A stretch of DNA of 64,000 nt. Source: Rhodobacteraceae bacterium HLUCCO07. Its GTDB lineage: Bacteria; Pseudomonadota; Alphaproteobacteria; Rhodobacterales; Rhodobacteraceae. The notes beneath the pieces were generated by a model. The model did no database searches. It was not told the DNA's origin and saw only the letters and a list, made by a program, of their open reading frames with translations. Location: positions 1 to 64,000 of the forward strand of contig LJSU01000029.1 of NCBI GenBank assembly GCA_001314705.1, read 5' to 3'. The position numbers and the translations under genes were made by a program. Shown here one piece after another: positions 53,745-63,119 of this stretch (position 1 is its first letter; each line of letters opens with the position of its first letter).

Positions 53745-54125
53745 TCGGGATACCACTGCCCCATTCCCTTCAAACTGGCCGGGGCCGGTGCGATGCCGGT
53801 CCCTTGTTCCAACTTGATCCCGCTTCTTGTCGCGGGTTGCCTCATTCTCGCCCAATTTTTGCCTTCTTTCGCGTTTCAGCTCAAGACATGGTTAAGAACA
53901 CGTCAGTATTCAGGCAATTTGAAGGTGCGAGTGGTGCGAGAATGCATCAATAATGGTGCGAAAAAGTGACGGACGACGGTTGACCTACCAGATATGGTAG
54001 GTGCCGCCGTCAATCCTACCAGAGGCCACGGATTTGCCACCATCCTGCCCCGGATCGGTTGAGTGCCGAGAACCCCAAAGACCGCCCAGATGGAAGACGG
54101 CCCAGGTGATTCTACCATGGCGTGT
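53745..54125. other. 381-base intergenic region between a membrane-protein gene and leuD
   Basis: No gene is supported. It contains three TCGCACC copies on the minus strand (53924-53930, 53933-53939 and 53955-53961) and the perfect inverted repeat ACCTACCA-GATA-TGGTAGGT at 53983-54002, with further CTACCA copies near 54016 and 54112. The promoter of the minus-strand membrane protein gene must lie here. Confidence 0.6.
53983..54002. promoter_or_regulatory. Perfect TACCA/TGGTA inverted repeat
   Basis: ACCTACCA pairs exactly with TGGTAGGT around GATA, with GACGG/CCGTC able to extend the stem. It is about 120 bases beyond the leuD stop and about 240 bases upstream of the membrane-protein start. 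It may be an operator or a leuCD transcript end. Confidence 0.5.
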
Positions 54126-54731
54126 TCAAACCCAGGGCCGCTCGGCGCTGGCACGCGCTTCGAACGCGTCAATCGCGGCAGCCTTTTCCAGGGTCAGGCC
54201 AATATCGTCCAGGCCGTTGATCAGGCAATGCTTGCGATGCGGATCAATCTCGAAACCGAACACCTCGCCATCCGAGGTGGTAACCGTCTGCGCCTCGAGA
54301 TCGACCTCCATGCGCGCATTGGCCCCCTTCTCGGCATCCGACATCAGGACATCGACCTGCTCTTGCGGCAACACGATCGGCAGAATGCCGTTCTTGAAGC
54401 AGTTGTTGTAGAAGATGTCGGCGAAACTGGTCGAGATGATCGCCCTGATCCCGAAATCCGCCAAGGCCCAGGGCGCATGTTCACGCGACGAGCCACAGCC
54501 GAAATTGTCGCCCGTGACAAGGATCTGCGCCTCGCGATAGGCGGGCTTGTTGAGCACGAAATCCGCGATCTCGTTGCCCTCACGGTCATAGCGCATCTCG
54601 TCGAAGAGGTTCACCCCCAGCCCCGACCGCTTGATCGTCTTGAGGAACTGCTTGGGGATGATCATGTCGGTGTCGATATTGACAAGCGGCAAGGGCGCCG
54701 CGATCCCGCTCAGTTTGTCGAATTTTTGCAT
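54126..54731 (-). CDS. leuD: 3-isopropylmalate dehydratase small subunit
   Basis: A 201-residue subunit that pairs with LeuC to isomerise 2- to 3-isopropylmalate in leucine synthesis. It shows [33 protein letters not shown] (the substrate-binding motif) and [13 protein letters not shown]. The length is normal. It is 11 bases downstream of leuC, in the same operon. No leuB is present in the window. Confidence 0.97.
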   Translation of the reverse strand: MQKFDKLSGIAAPLPLVNIDTDMIIPKQFLKTIKRSGLGVNLFDEMRYDREGNEIADFVLNKPAYREAQILVTGDNFGCGSSREHAPWALADFGIRAIISTSFADIFYNNCFKNGILPIVLPQEQVDVLMSDAEKGANARMEVDLEAQTVTTSDGEVFGFEIDPHRKHCLINGLDDIGLTLEKAAAIDAFEARASAERPWV

Positions 54732-54742
54732 CGCCCGGGTCC

Positions 54743-56149
54743 TTATGCCAAATCACGAATATCGGTCAGGTGCCCCGTGACCGCCGCCGCCGCGGCCATG
54801 GCCGGGCTCATCAGGTGGGTGCGGCCCTTGTAGCCCTGCCGCCCTTCGAAATTGCGGTTCGAGGTCGAGGCACAGCGTTCGCCGGGGGCCAGTTGGTCGG
54901 GGTTCATGGCAAGGCACATGGAACAGCCCGCCAGCCGCCATTCGAAGCCGGCCTCGCGGAAGATGTCGGCCAGCCCCTCTTCCTCGGCCTGCGCCCGCAC
55001 GAGGCCCGAGCCCGGCACCACCATGGCGCGCATCCCGTCCTTGACCTTCTTGCCCTTGAGAACCTCGGCCGCAGCGCGAAGATCCTCGATCCTGCCATTG
55101 GTGCAGGAGCCGATGAACACCGTGTCGATCTCGATATCGGTCAGTTTCTGCCCCGGGGTCAGCCCCATGTAATCAAGCGCGCGACGCACCGCATCGACCT
55201 TGCCGCCCTTGAAACTCTCGGGCGCGGGCACCGCTTCCGTGATCGGCAGCACATCCTCGGGGCTGGTTCCCCATGTGACCACCGGTGCGATATCCTCGCC
55301 CCGGATGGTGACGACCTTGTCCCACTGGGCGTCGTCATCGGAATAAAGCGTCTTCCACCATTCCATCGCCTGTTCCCACTGCCCGGCCTTGGGTGCATGT
55401 GGGCGGCCCCTGATGTATTCGAACGTCTTTTCGTCCGGCGCGATCAGCCCGGCGCGCGCGCCGCCCTCGATCGCCATGTTGCAGACCGTCATGCGGCCTT
55501 CCATGGAGAGTTCGCGAATGGCCTCGCCGCAATACTCGATCACGTATCCGGTGCCCCCGGCGGTGCCGGTCGCGCCGATCACCGAAAGGGTGATGTCCTT
55601 GGCCGTCACACCGGGATTGAGCTTGCCGGTGATCTCGACCTTCATGTTCTTGGCCTTGCGCTGGATCAGCGTCTGGGTGGCCAGGACATGCTCCACCTCG
55701 CTGGTGCCGATCCCGTGCGCCAGCGCTCCGAACGCACCATGCGTCGCGGTGTGGGAATCCCCGCAGACCACCGTCATCCCCGGCAGGGTCCAGCCCTGTT
55801 CGGGCCCGACGATATGCACGATCCCCTGGCGGACATCGCTAACCGGGTAGTAGTGGATGCCGAAATCCGTGGCGTTCTTGTCCAGCGCGGCAACCTGGAT
55901 GCGGCTGTCCTCGGTCATCGCCTCGGGATTCTCCCGGCCCTCGGTCGTCGGCACGTTGTGGTCCGGCACCGCGATCGTCTTGTCGGGCGCACGCACCGTG
56001 CGACCGGCCATGCGCAACCCTTCGAAGGCTTGCGGGCTGGTCACTTCATGCACCAGGTGGCGGTCGATATAAATCAGGCAGGTGCCATCCTCGGCCTCGT
56101 GGGCCAGGTGGGCATCCCAGATCTTGTCATAGAGTGTCTTGGGGGACAT
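54743..56149 (-). CDS. leuC: 3-isopropylmalate dehydratase large subunit
   Basis: A 468-residue aconitase-family enzyme. The 4Fe-4S ligands are Cys349 in [11 protein letters not shown] and Cys409 and Cys412 in [45 protein letters not shown] and the C-terminal [10 protein letters not shown] segments carry the active-site His, Glu and Arg residues. It works with LeuD. The upstream region (56150-56405) is shared with the divergent MscS gene. No leader peptide was identified. Confidence 0.97.
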   Translation of the reverse strand: MSPKTLYDKIWDAHLAHEAEDGTCLIYIDRHLVHEVTSPQAFEGLRMAGRTVRAPDKTIAVPDHNVPTTEGRENPEAMTEDSRIQVAALDKNATDFGIHYYPVSDVRQGIVHIVGPEQGWTLPGMTVVCGDSHTATHGAFGALAHGIGTSEVEHVLATQTLIQRKAKNMKVEITGKLNPGVTAKDITLSVIGATGTAGGTGYVIEYCGEAIRELSMEGRMTVCNMAIEGGARAGLIAPDEKTFEYIRGRPHAPKAGQWEQAMEWWKTLYSDDDAQWDKVVTIRGEDIAPVVTWGTSPEDVLPITEAVPAPESFKGGKVDAVRRALDYMGLTPGQKLTDIEIDTVFIGSCTNGRIEDLRAAAEVLKGKKVKDGMRAMVVPGSGLVRAQAEEEGLADIFREAGFEWRLAGCSMCLAMNPDQLAPGERCASTSNRNFEGRQGYKGRTHLMSPAMAAAAAVTGHLTDIRDLA

Positions 56150-56405
56150 CGGTCCTCTCCGTTCAGGGGTCTTGCACAGGAATGTCGGATTGCGGCGAAA
56201 CGCTTACGCGCGCCGCGCAAGCACCGACCGGGCCGCGCCGAAGAAGCGTTCCCTCAGCCGCACGCGGTCATCCATGTCGAAAATCCGTGTCATGCAGAAC
56301 GAAATACAGTTTCGCCACGGGTCTCGCAAGGGCAAGCGCGCAACAGGGCTTGCCGCACCGGGTGGCGCATTGCATCATTCGGGGTGAAACGGGCAGCAGG
56401 CGGGC

Positions 56406-57836
56406 ATGGAACCGGACGAGGCAGAAACGGCAACGACGACAGAAACGGGATCCGGCACCCAGCCGAACCCGGAAGTGGCCGATCCCGAAGAGATCCTGCG
56501 CGGCGCGCAGGACATCGCGCTGTCGCTGGCCGATCGGGCAGAGGCCCTGCTGACCAGCCTGATGCGCCCCTGGATGACCTACCAGGTCGGCATCGCCCTG
56601 GGGCTACTGCTCCTTGCCATCCTTCTCGGGCGCTTGATCGGTCCACGCTTTCGCGAGTGGTTGCGCAACCGCGACAACTGGCCGAAGTGGCGGCTTCGGG
56701 TCCTGCTGCTGCTGCACCGGCGACTGACGCTGATCCTGTTCGTGGCGCTGATCTGGCCCACGGTCTGGATCATGCGCGAAATGACCTGGCCTTCGCGCTC
56801 CTACCTCCTGGGGATCATCGCGCAGCTTGCGCTGGCCTGGCTCGCCATTGCTCTGGCCACACGTCTGATCACCAACCGGTTCCTGCGCATGGTCGTGCGC
56901 TATGTCGGCTGGGTCTGGGTGACGCTCTCGATCCTCGGGCTCGCCGACGATACAAAGGCCCTTCTCGACAGCGCCGCGCTCGACATCGGCCAAGTGCATA
57001 TTTCCCTGTGGCTGGTGTTTCAGGCCATGGTCACGCTCGCGCTTCTCTTCGTGATCGCACGTTTCCTGTCACGCTCGACCTCGGCCGGGATTCGCCGCAA
57101 CCGCGACATCAGCCCCTCGATGCAGGTGCTCACGATCAAGTTCGTGCAGGTGCTGCTCTACGGGCTCGCCGGCTATATCGGGCTCAAGGCGATCGGCCTC
57201 GACCTGACCGGCCTCGCGGTCCTGTCCGGGGCCATCGGCCTGGGCCTCGGCTTCGGCCTGCAAAAGGTGGTGTCGAACCTCGTCTCGGGGGTGATCATCC
57301 TGCTCGACAAGTCGATCAAGCCGGGCGACGTGATCTCGCTCGGCGACACCTTCGGATGGATCGACACGCTTGGCGCGCGCTATACCTCGGTGGTCACGCG
57401 CGATGGCAAGGAATACCTCATCCCGAACGAGGACCTGATCACCGGCCAGGTGGTCAACTGGTCGCATACCAACGAATATGTCCGCCTCGACATCCATTTC
57501 GGCACCTCCTACGGCGACAACCCGCACAAGGTGCGCAAGCTCGCCGTCGAGGCGGCTCAAAGCGCCGATCGGGTGCTCAGCTTCAAGCCACCGGTCTGCC
57601 ATATCGTGGGCTTCGGCGACTCGAGCATCGACTACATCCTGCGCTTCTGGATCTCCGACCCCTCCGGCGGGCTCACCAACATCCGCGGCAATGTCTATCT
57701 CGCGCTCTGGGATTCCTTTCGCGAGAACGGCATCTCGATTCCCTTCCCCCAACGCGAGGTCCGCCTGCTCGCCGATCCGCCCGCCGATCCCGACGACCCG
57801 CCGCGGGACGACGACACGCCCGCATCCACCCCTTGA
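56406..57836 (+). CDS. MscS-family mechanosensitive channel
   Basis: A 476-residue membrane protein. After an acidic N-terminus come several helices (about residues 56-80, 95-120, 130-160, 195-225), then the pore-lining helix GLGLGFGLQKVVSNLVSGVI, followed by LLDKSIKPGDVISLG and the beta domain with YLIPNEDLITGQVVNWSH. These are the landmarks of MscS. It opens under membrane tension to release solutes. The extra N-terminal helices make it larger than E. coli MscS. It is divergent from leuC. Confidence 0.92.
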   Translation: MEPDEAETATTTETGSGTQPNPEVADPEEILRGAQDIALSLADRAEALLTSLMRPWMTYQVGIALGLLLLAILLGRLIGPRFREWLRNRDNWPKWRLRVLLLLHRRLTLILFVALIWPTVWIMREMTWPSRSYLLGIIAQLALAWLAIALATRLITNRFLRMVVRYVGWVWVTLSILGLADDTKALLDSAALDIGQVHISLWLVFQAMVTLALLFVIARFLSRSTSAGIRRNRDISPSMQVLTIKFVQVLLYGLAGYIGLKAIGLDLTGLAVLSGAIGLGLGFGLQKVVSNLVSGVIILLDKSIKPGDVISLGDTFGWIDTLGARYTSVVTRDGKEYLIPNEDLITGQVVNWSHTNEYVRLDIHFGTSYGDNPHKVRKLAVEAAQSADRVLSFKPPVCHIVGFGDSSIDYILRFWISDPSGGLTNIRGNVYLALWDSFRENGISIPFPQREVRLLADPPADPDDPPRDDDTPASTP

Positions 57837-57931
57837 TACGGGCATTGAGGATGCGCATCTGAAATGCTAGTGTTGAACCACGTCCGGCACCGGGGCGTTC
57901 ACGCGGTGCGCAGTCAAAGGAGGACAAGGTC

Positions 57932-58357
57932 CTGTCAACGCATGTTGATGCGGCTACGGCCACGCAATCGGGGAAATCGGCCCACGCTCTTCCCCAATCC
58001 CTGACAAGCGAGCAATTGCTTGCCGGTATTCTCACATCTCTCGACGAAAGCAAGGCCGAGGACATCGTGCAGATCGACCTGCGCGGCAAGACCTCTATCG
58101 GCGATTTCATGGTGATCTGCTCGGGGCGTTCCTCGCGGCAGGTGGCCTCGATCGCCGAGAAGCTTGTCGAAATGCTCAAGAACGATCTCGGACGACCCTC
58201 CAAGATCGAGGGCAAGGAGGCGGGCGACTGGGTGCTGATCGACACCGGCGATATCATCGTCCATGTCTTCCGTCCCGAGGTGCGCGAGTTCTACCAGCTT
58301 GAAAAGATGTGGCAGCCCGCTACGGCGGCAGCATCACCGCACCAACAGTCGAGCTGA
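57932..58357 (+). CDS. rsfS: Ribosomal silencing factor RsfS, probable CTG start
   Basis: A small protein that binds ribosomal protein L14 and keeps subunits apart in starvation. Core motifs are KAEDIVQIDLRGKTSIGDFMVICSG and DWVLIDTGDIIVHVF. The frame stays open upstream and the only strong ribosome site, AAAGGAGG (57916-57923), is 8 bases before an in-frame CTG at 57932. Started there, the protein is 141 residues with the opening LSTHVDAATATQS. The TTG at 58016 would give 113 residues without a ribosome site. It is followed by rlmH after 18 bases. Confidence 0.88.
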   Translation: MSTHVDAATATQSGKSAHALPQSLTSEQLLAGILTSLDESKAEDIVQIDLRGKTSIGDFMVICSGRSSRQVASIAEKLVEMLKNDLGRPSKIEGKEAGDWVLIDTGDIIVHVFRPEVREFYQLEKMWQPATAAASPHQQSS

Positions 58358-58375
58358 ATGCCAGGCCGGAACTGA

Positions 58376-58846
58376 ATGCGGGTGCATCTTTGCGCCGTCG
58401 GACGCCTGCGTGCCGGGCCTGAAAAGGTTCTGGTCGACGATTACGCGACCCGGTTCGACCGGACCGGGCGCGCATTGGGGCTCGGCCCGCTCACCATCAC
58501 CGAGATCGAGGACCGCAAGGGCGCCGGCATCGAGGCCGAGGCCACGCTGCTGATGCGCGCCCTGCCCGACCGCGCCCGGCTCATCGCGCTCGACGAACGC
58601 GGCAAGACGATGGCCTCGCCCGCGTTCGCCGCCACCCTGGCCGGCTTTCGCGATGACGGCGCGTCCGACCTGGCCCTTGTCATCGGCGGCGCCGACGGCC
58701 TGTCGGCCGCGCTTCGCGACCGCGCCGACCTGGTCCTGTCGCTGGGAAGCATGGTCTGGCCCCACATGCTGGCCCGGGTGATGCTTGCCGAACAGCTATA
58801 CCGCGCCGCCGCGATCCTCGCCGGAACCCCATACCACCGTGCCTGA
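58376..58846 (+). CDS. rlmH: 23S rRNA pseudouridine 1915 N3-methyltransferase RlmH
   Basis: A 156-residue SPOUT-class methyltransferase that modifies 23S rRNA. It begins MRVHLCAVGRLRAGPEK, contains RLIALDERGKTMASPAFA and VIGGADGLSAALRDRAD, and ends with the trefoil knot segment MLARVMLAEQLYRAAAIL and PYH. All are typical. It is cotranscribed with rsfS. A copy of the recurrent intergenic motif follows 42 bases past the stop. Confidence 0.95.
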   Translation: MRVHLCAVGRLRAGPEKVLVDDYATRFDRTGRALGLGPLTITEIEDRKGAGIEAEATLLMRALPDRARLIALDERGKTMASPAFAATLAGFRDDGASDLALVIGGADGLSAALRDRADLVLSLGSMVWPHMLARVMLAEQLYRAAAILAGTPYHRA

Positions 58847-58887
58847 CCATCGACACGCAGCCCGGCCCGATACATGCGCACTGCCCC

Positions 58888-58909
58888 CTTCATCTTGCCC
58901 GAAATACGC
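58888..58909 (+). repeat. Recurrent 3' intergenic motif, copy F
   Basis: CTTCATCTTGCC followed by CGAAATACGC; it differs from copy A at two bases. It lies 42 bases beyond the rlmH stop on the same strand, in the gap to gpmI. Confidence 0.6.
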
Positions 58910-59085
58910 GTACACCCGCCCGCCACGGGCCCTGCCGCCCGAGGGCCCCGGGGTCGGACCCTCTTGATGCCCATAAGGCGACCATCTGCCGCAAGCGGGG
59001 TGGGAGAGGCCCGAGGGGCGGCAAACCGCCGGTTGCTTCGACTGCACCGACGCCTTAAACGCTCAAACAAAGCGAAAGGCAGGTC

Positions 59086-60606
59086 ATGAGCATACCGAAA
59101 CCCGTCGTCCTGTGCATTCTCGATGGTTGGGGCTTGCGCGACAAGCGCGAGGCCAATGCCCCCGCCCTCGCCGAGACGCCCAATTTCGACAGGTTGATGT
59201 CATCCTGCCCGCATAACCGTCTCGTCACCCATGGGCCGGATGTCGGGCTGCCCTCCGGACAGATGGGCAATTCCGAGGTCGGGCATACCAATATCGGCGC
59301 GGGCCGGGTGGTGGCGATGGATCTTGGCCAGATCGACCTTGCGATCGAGGACGGATCGTTCTTCGAGAACGGCGCCCTGCGCGAATTCATCACCACGCTC
59401 AAACGCACCGGCGGCACCGCGCATCTGATGGGGCTGGTCTCGAATGGCGGTGTGCACGGGCATCTCGATCACATGATCGCCGCCGCCCGCGCGATCACCG
59501 ATGCCGGCGTGCCGGTCGCGATCCACGCCATCACCGACGGGCGCGACGTGGCCCCGAAATCGGCGCTGGGGTTTGTCACCACCCTGCAGGAGGCGCTACC
59601 GGACGCTGCGCGGATCGTCACGCTGACCGGGCGCTATTTCGCCATGGACCGCGACAACCGCTGGCAGCGCGTGGCCGAGGCCCATGCCGCGATGGTCAGG
59701 GGCGAGGGTCAGTTTCGCACGACATCGGCGCTGGCCGCGATCAACAACGCCTACAACCGCTCGGAAACCGACGAGTTCATCCAGGCCACCGTGATCGGCG
59801 ATTACGCCGGGTTCCACGAGGGGGACGGTCTGTTCTGCCTCAATTTCCGTGCCGACCGGGCGCGCGAGATCCTCGCCGCCATCGGCGCGCCGGATTTCGA
59901 CGGCTTCGACCGCGGACCGCGCCCCGCGCTTGCCGCGCGTCTGGGCATGGTCGAATATTCCGACGCGCACAATGCCTACATGACCACGGTTTTCCCGGCC
60001 CGCGAGATCGTCAACACGCTTGGCGCCTGGGTGGCCAAACAGGGCCTTCGGCAATTCCGCCTCGCCGAGACCGAGAAATACCCTCACGTCACCTTCTTCC
60101 TGAACGGGGGCAAGGAAACGCCCGAGCCGGGCGAAGACCGCTACATGGCCCCCTCGCCCAAGGTGGCCACCTATGACCTGCAGCCTGAAATGAGCGCCGA
60201 CGAGGTGACCCGCGCCTTCGTCAGGGCTATCGAGGACGATTACGATCTGATCGTGACCAATTATGCCAATCCCGACATGGTCGGCCATACCGGCGATCTC
60301 GGCGCCGCGATCAGGGCCTGCGAGGCGGTGGACCGCGGCCTTGGAACGGTGATGGACGCGCTCGCGAAAAAGGGCGGCGCGATGATCGTGACCGCCGATC
60401 ACGGCAATTGCGAATGCATGATCGACCCCGCCACCGGCGGGCCGCATACCGCGCACACCACCAACCCCGTTCCGGTGGCGCTTTTCAACGGGCCGGCGGG
60501 CGCGCAGCTGCGCTCGGGGCGGCTCAGTGACCTCGCGCCTACACTGCTTGCACTCATGGGGCTGGAAAAGCCGCCGGAAATGACCGGGAAGAGCCTTTTG
60601 AAATGA
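59086..60606 (+). CDS. gpmI: 2,3-bisphosphoglycerate-independent phosphoglycerate mutase
   Basis: A 506-residue manganese-dependent mutase that interconverts 2- and 3-phosphoglycerate. Asp13 in LDGWG and the phosphorylated Ser63 in GNSEVGHTN are in place, along with VSNGGVHGHLDH, ITDGRDV, NYANPDMVGHTGD and TADHGNCE, which carry the remaining metal ligands. The length is normal. The start at 59086 follows AAAGGCAGG. It overlaps the next gene start by 4 bases (ATGA). Confidence 0.96.
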   Translation: MSIPKPVVLCILDGWGLRDKREANAPALAETPNFDRLMSSCPHNRLVTHGPDVGLPSGQMGNSEVGHTNIGAGRVVAMDLGQIDLAIEDGSFFENGALREFITTLKRTGGTAHLMGLVSNGGVHGHLDHMIAAARAITDAGVPVAIHAITDGRDVAPKSALGFVTTLQEALPDAARIVTLTGRYFAMDRDNRWQRVAEAHAAMVRGEGQFRTTSALAAINNAYNRSETDEFIQATVIGDYAGFHEGDGLFCLNFRADRAREILAAIGAPDFDGFDRGPRPALAARLGMVEYSDAHNAYMTTVFPAREIVNTLGAWVAKQGLRQFRLAETEKYPHVTFFLNGGKETPEPGEDRYMAPSPKVATYDLQPEMSADEVTRAFVRAIEDDYDLIVTNYANPDMVGHTGDLGAAIRACEAVDRGLGTVMDALAKKGGAMIVTADHGNCECMIDPATGGPHTAHTTNPVPVALFNGPAGAQLRSGRLSDLAPTLLALMGLEKPPEMTGKSLLK

Positions 60607-61751
60607 CGCCGCGCGCCGCCCTTTTCGCTCTCCTGTTCGGGCTCGGCCTCTTGCCGGTCGATGAAGGCGCCGCACAGCTTGCCGATCCCGACCCTGCCGC
60701 GGCGGCGCAGGCGGCAGCCGACCGGCTCGATCGGGCGATGACCGCCCTTGATCAGGCCGAGAAGGCGCGCGACCGTGTCAAGGCGCTGACCGAAACCGTG
60801 CGCGCCTTCGAGGACGGGCTTCAGGCGATGCGCGAAGGGCTCCGCCAGGCGACGATCCGCGAACAGGCGCTGAGCCGCGACCTCGCCACCCGCGAGAACG
60901 AGATCGCGCAGCTTCTCGGCGTGCTGCAAACACTGGGCCAGGCGCCCGCCCCGGCGCTGCTCTTGCACCCGGCCGGCCCCACCGGCACCGCGCGTTCGGG
61001 AATGATCATGTCGGATGTGACCCCCGCGCTCAACGCCCGCGCAGAGACCTTGCGCGACAAGCTCGAGGAAATGCGCGTGCTGCGCGAGCTTCAGGCCGAC
61101 GCCGCGGCCACGCTCGAAGACGGGCTGACCGGCGTGCAGGAGGCCCGGGCCGCCCTCTCGCAGGCCGTGGCCGATCGCGACCCGCTGCCGCGTCGGTTCA
61201 CCGCGGATCCGATCCGCACCGCGCTGCTTATCAGCTCGGCTGAAACGCTCGAAGGCTTCGCTTCCGGTCTGGCCGACATCGCGGTCGATGAGTCAGAGGG
61301 AAGCCTTCCGGACATCTCCCACCGCAAGGGTGAGCTTTCCCTGCCCGTGCAGGGCCGCGTGCTGCGTCGCGCGGGCGAGGCCGACGCAGCGGGCATACGC
61401 CGCCCCGGCATCGTCGTGGCGACCCGGCCACGCGCCCTGGTTTCGACCCCCGCGGCGGCGACCATTCGCTACCATGGGCAGCTTCTCGACTACGGAAATG
61501 TGATGATTCTCGAACCGCAATCCGGGCTTCTGCTTGTGGTCGCGGGGCTTGACGTGGTTTATGGTGACGTCGGGCAGGTTCTGCCCGCCGGATCGCCGAT
61601 CGGCCTCATGGGGGGGACCGACCCCGAGATCGGCGCAATCCTGCAACAATCCGCCGAAGGGGCTGGAACTGACCGATCGGAAACGCTCTATATAGAGGTG
61701 CGGGAAGACAATGAGCCGGTAGATCCGGAGACGTGGTTTCGCATCAGATAG
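60603..61751 (+). CDS. EnvC-like murein hydrolase activator with degenerate LytM domain
   Basis: A 382-residue exported protein. A signal peptide (LFALLFGLGLLPVDEGAAQ) leads into a long coiled coil (about residues 35-200) and a C-terminal M23/LytM domain. In that domain the HxGxD and HxH zinc motifs are missing (GIVVATRPRAL, VVAGLDVVYGDVGQ), so it should be an activator of amidases, as EnvC is, not a hydrolase itself. It would act in the periplasm at the division site. It is coupled to gpmI and followed by ctpA after 12 bases. Confidence 0.88.
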   Translation: MTPRAALFALLFGLGLLPVDEGAAQLADPDPAAAAQAAADRLDRAMTALDQAEKARDRVKALTETVRAFEDGLQAMREGLRQATIREQALSRDLATRENEIAQLLGVLQTLGQAPAPALLLHPAGPTGTARSGMIMSDVTPALNARAETLRDKLEEMRVLRELQADAAATLEDGLTGVQEARAALSQAVADRDPLPRRFTADPIRTALLISSAETLEGFASGLADIAVDESEGSLPDISHRKGELSLPVQGRVLRRAGEADAAGIRRPGIVVATRPRALVSTPAAATIRYHGQLLDYGNVMILEPQSGLLLVVAGLDVVYGDVGQVLPAGSPIGLMGGTDPEIGAILQQSAEGAGTDRSETLYIEVREDNEPVDPETWFRIR

Positions 61752-61763
61752 GATGGACGAGAG

Positions 61764-63101
61764 ATGAAGAAATTCCTCATGGCCGCATCCGCCGGCATCG
61801 TGGCCGGCGCAATCGTCACGACACAGGTGGCCGCACCGCTGCTCGCGCAAGAGGCGGAAAAAACCCGCAATGTCTATGAACAACTCGACCTCTTCGGCGA
61901 CATCTTCGAACGGATCCGTGGTCAATATGTCGAAGAGGTGGACGAGGCCGACCTGATCGAGGCTGCCATCAACGGCATGCTGACTTCGCTCGACCCGCAT
62001 TCCAGCTATCTCTCGCCCGAGGACGCCGACGACATGCGCGTCCAGACACGCGGCGAGTTCGGCGGCCTCGGCATCGAGGTCACGCAGGAAGACGGTTTCG
62101 TCAAGGTCGTGTCTCCCATCGACGGCACACCCGCCGACGAGGCCGGGATCGAGGCGGGCGACTTCATCACCCATGTCGATGGCGAATCCGTGCTGGGCTA
62201 CACGCTCGACGAAACGGTCGAGAAGATGCGCGGCCCGGCAGGCAGCGAGATCGTCGTCACCATCGTCCGGGAAGGTAACGAAGAACCGTTTGACGTGTCG
62301 ATCATCCGCGACACGATCAAGCTGACCGCCGTGCGCACCCGCATCGAGGGTGACAGCGTTGTTCTGCGCCTCACCACCTTCAACAACCAGACCTTCCCGA
62401 ACCTCGCCTCGGGCATCGAAAAGGAAATCGAGGAAGCCGGCGGCATCGACAACGTGGACGGGTTCGTGCTCGATCTGCGCAACAATCCGGGCGGATTGCT
62501 GACCCAGGCGATCAAGGTCTCCGACGCCTTTCTGAATTCGGGCGAGATCGTCTCGACCCGCGGACGCAACCCCGAGGATGGCGACCGCTACAACGCCACC
62601 GAGGGCGACCTGACGCAGGGCAAGCCGATCGTCGTGCTGATCAATGGCGGCTCCGCATCGGCCTCCGAGATCGTCGCCGGCGCGCTTCAGGATCACCGCC
62701 GCGCCATCGTGGTGGGCACCAAGAGCTTCGGAAAGGGCTCGGTCCAGACCGTCATGCCGCTGCGGGGCGACGGCGCGATGCGCCTCACCACCGCGCGCTA
62801 TTACACGCCCTCGGGACGTTCGATCCAGGCGCTGGGCGTCTCGCCCGACATCATCGTGGCCCAGCCGCAGCGCAACCCGGCCAGCGAAGAGGACGAGGCG
62901 GCACCGACCCCGCGCTCCCGCTCCGAGGCCGACCTGCGGGGCCGGCTCAACAACGATTCGCTCAGCGACGAGGAGATCCGCCTGATCGAAGAGGACCGCG
63001 CCCGTGCCGAGGCCGCCGCCAAGCTGCGCGAAGAGGACTACCAGCTGGCCTATGCGCTCGACATCATCCAGGGCCTCACCAAGTTTGCGCCGGACGACTG
63101 A
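61764..63101 (+). CDS. ctpA: C-terminal processing peptidase, S41 family
   Basis: A 445-residue periplasmic protease. The signal peptide covers about the first 28 residues (MKKFLMAASAGIVAGAIVTT then AAPLLAQ). A PDZ domain follows (IEAGDFITHVDGESVLG), and the catalytic dyad is Ser299 in GGSASASEIV and Lys324 in SFGKGSVQ. The C-terminal 60 residues are charged. Next to the EnvC-like gene, which controls peptidoglycan hydrolases, a role in envelope remodelling is plausible. The start follows GAGAG. Confidence 0.94.
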   Translation: MKKFLMAASAGIVAGAIVTTQVAAPLLAQEAEKTRNVYEQLDLFGDIFERIRGQYVEEVDEADLIEAAINGMLTSLDPHSSYLSPEDADDMRVQTRGEFGGLGIEVTQEDGFVKVVSPIDGTPADEAGIEAGDFITHVDGESVLGYTLDETVEKMRGPAGSEIVVTIVREGNEEPFDVSIIRDTIKLTAVRTRIEGDSVVLRLTTFNNQTFPNLASGIEKEIEEAGGIDNVDGFVLDLRNNPGGLLTQAIKVSDAFLNSGEIVSTRGRNPEDGDRYNATEGDLTQGKPIVVLINGGSASASEIVAGALQDHRRAIVVGTKSFGKGSVQTVMPLRGDGAMRLTTARYYTPSGRSIQALGVSPDIIVAQPQRNPASEEDEAAPTPRSRSEADLRGRLNNDSLSDEEIRLIEEDRARAEAAAKLREEDYQLAYALDIIQGLTKFAPDD

Positions 63102-63119
63102 TCCGTGGGGGGACAGGCA

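Noticed and set aside
54770-57862. A 1030-codon plus-strand frame covering leuC and MscS
   Set aside because: Antisense to leuC and out of frame with the MscS gene; no recognisable domain.
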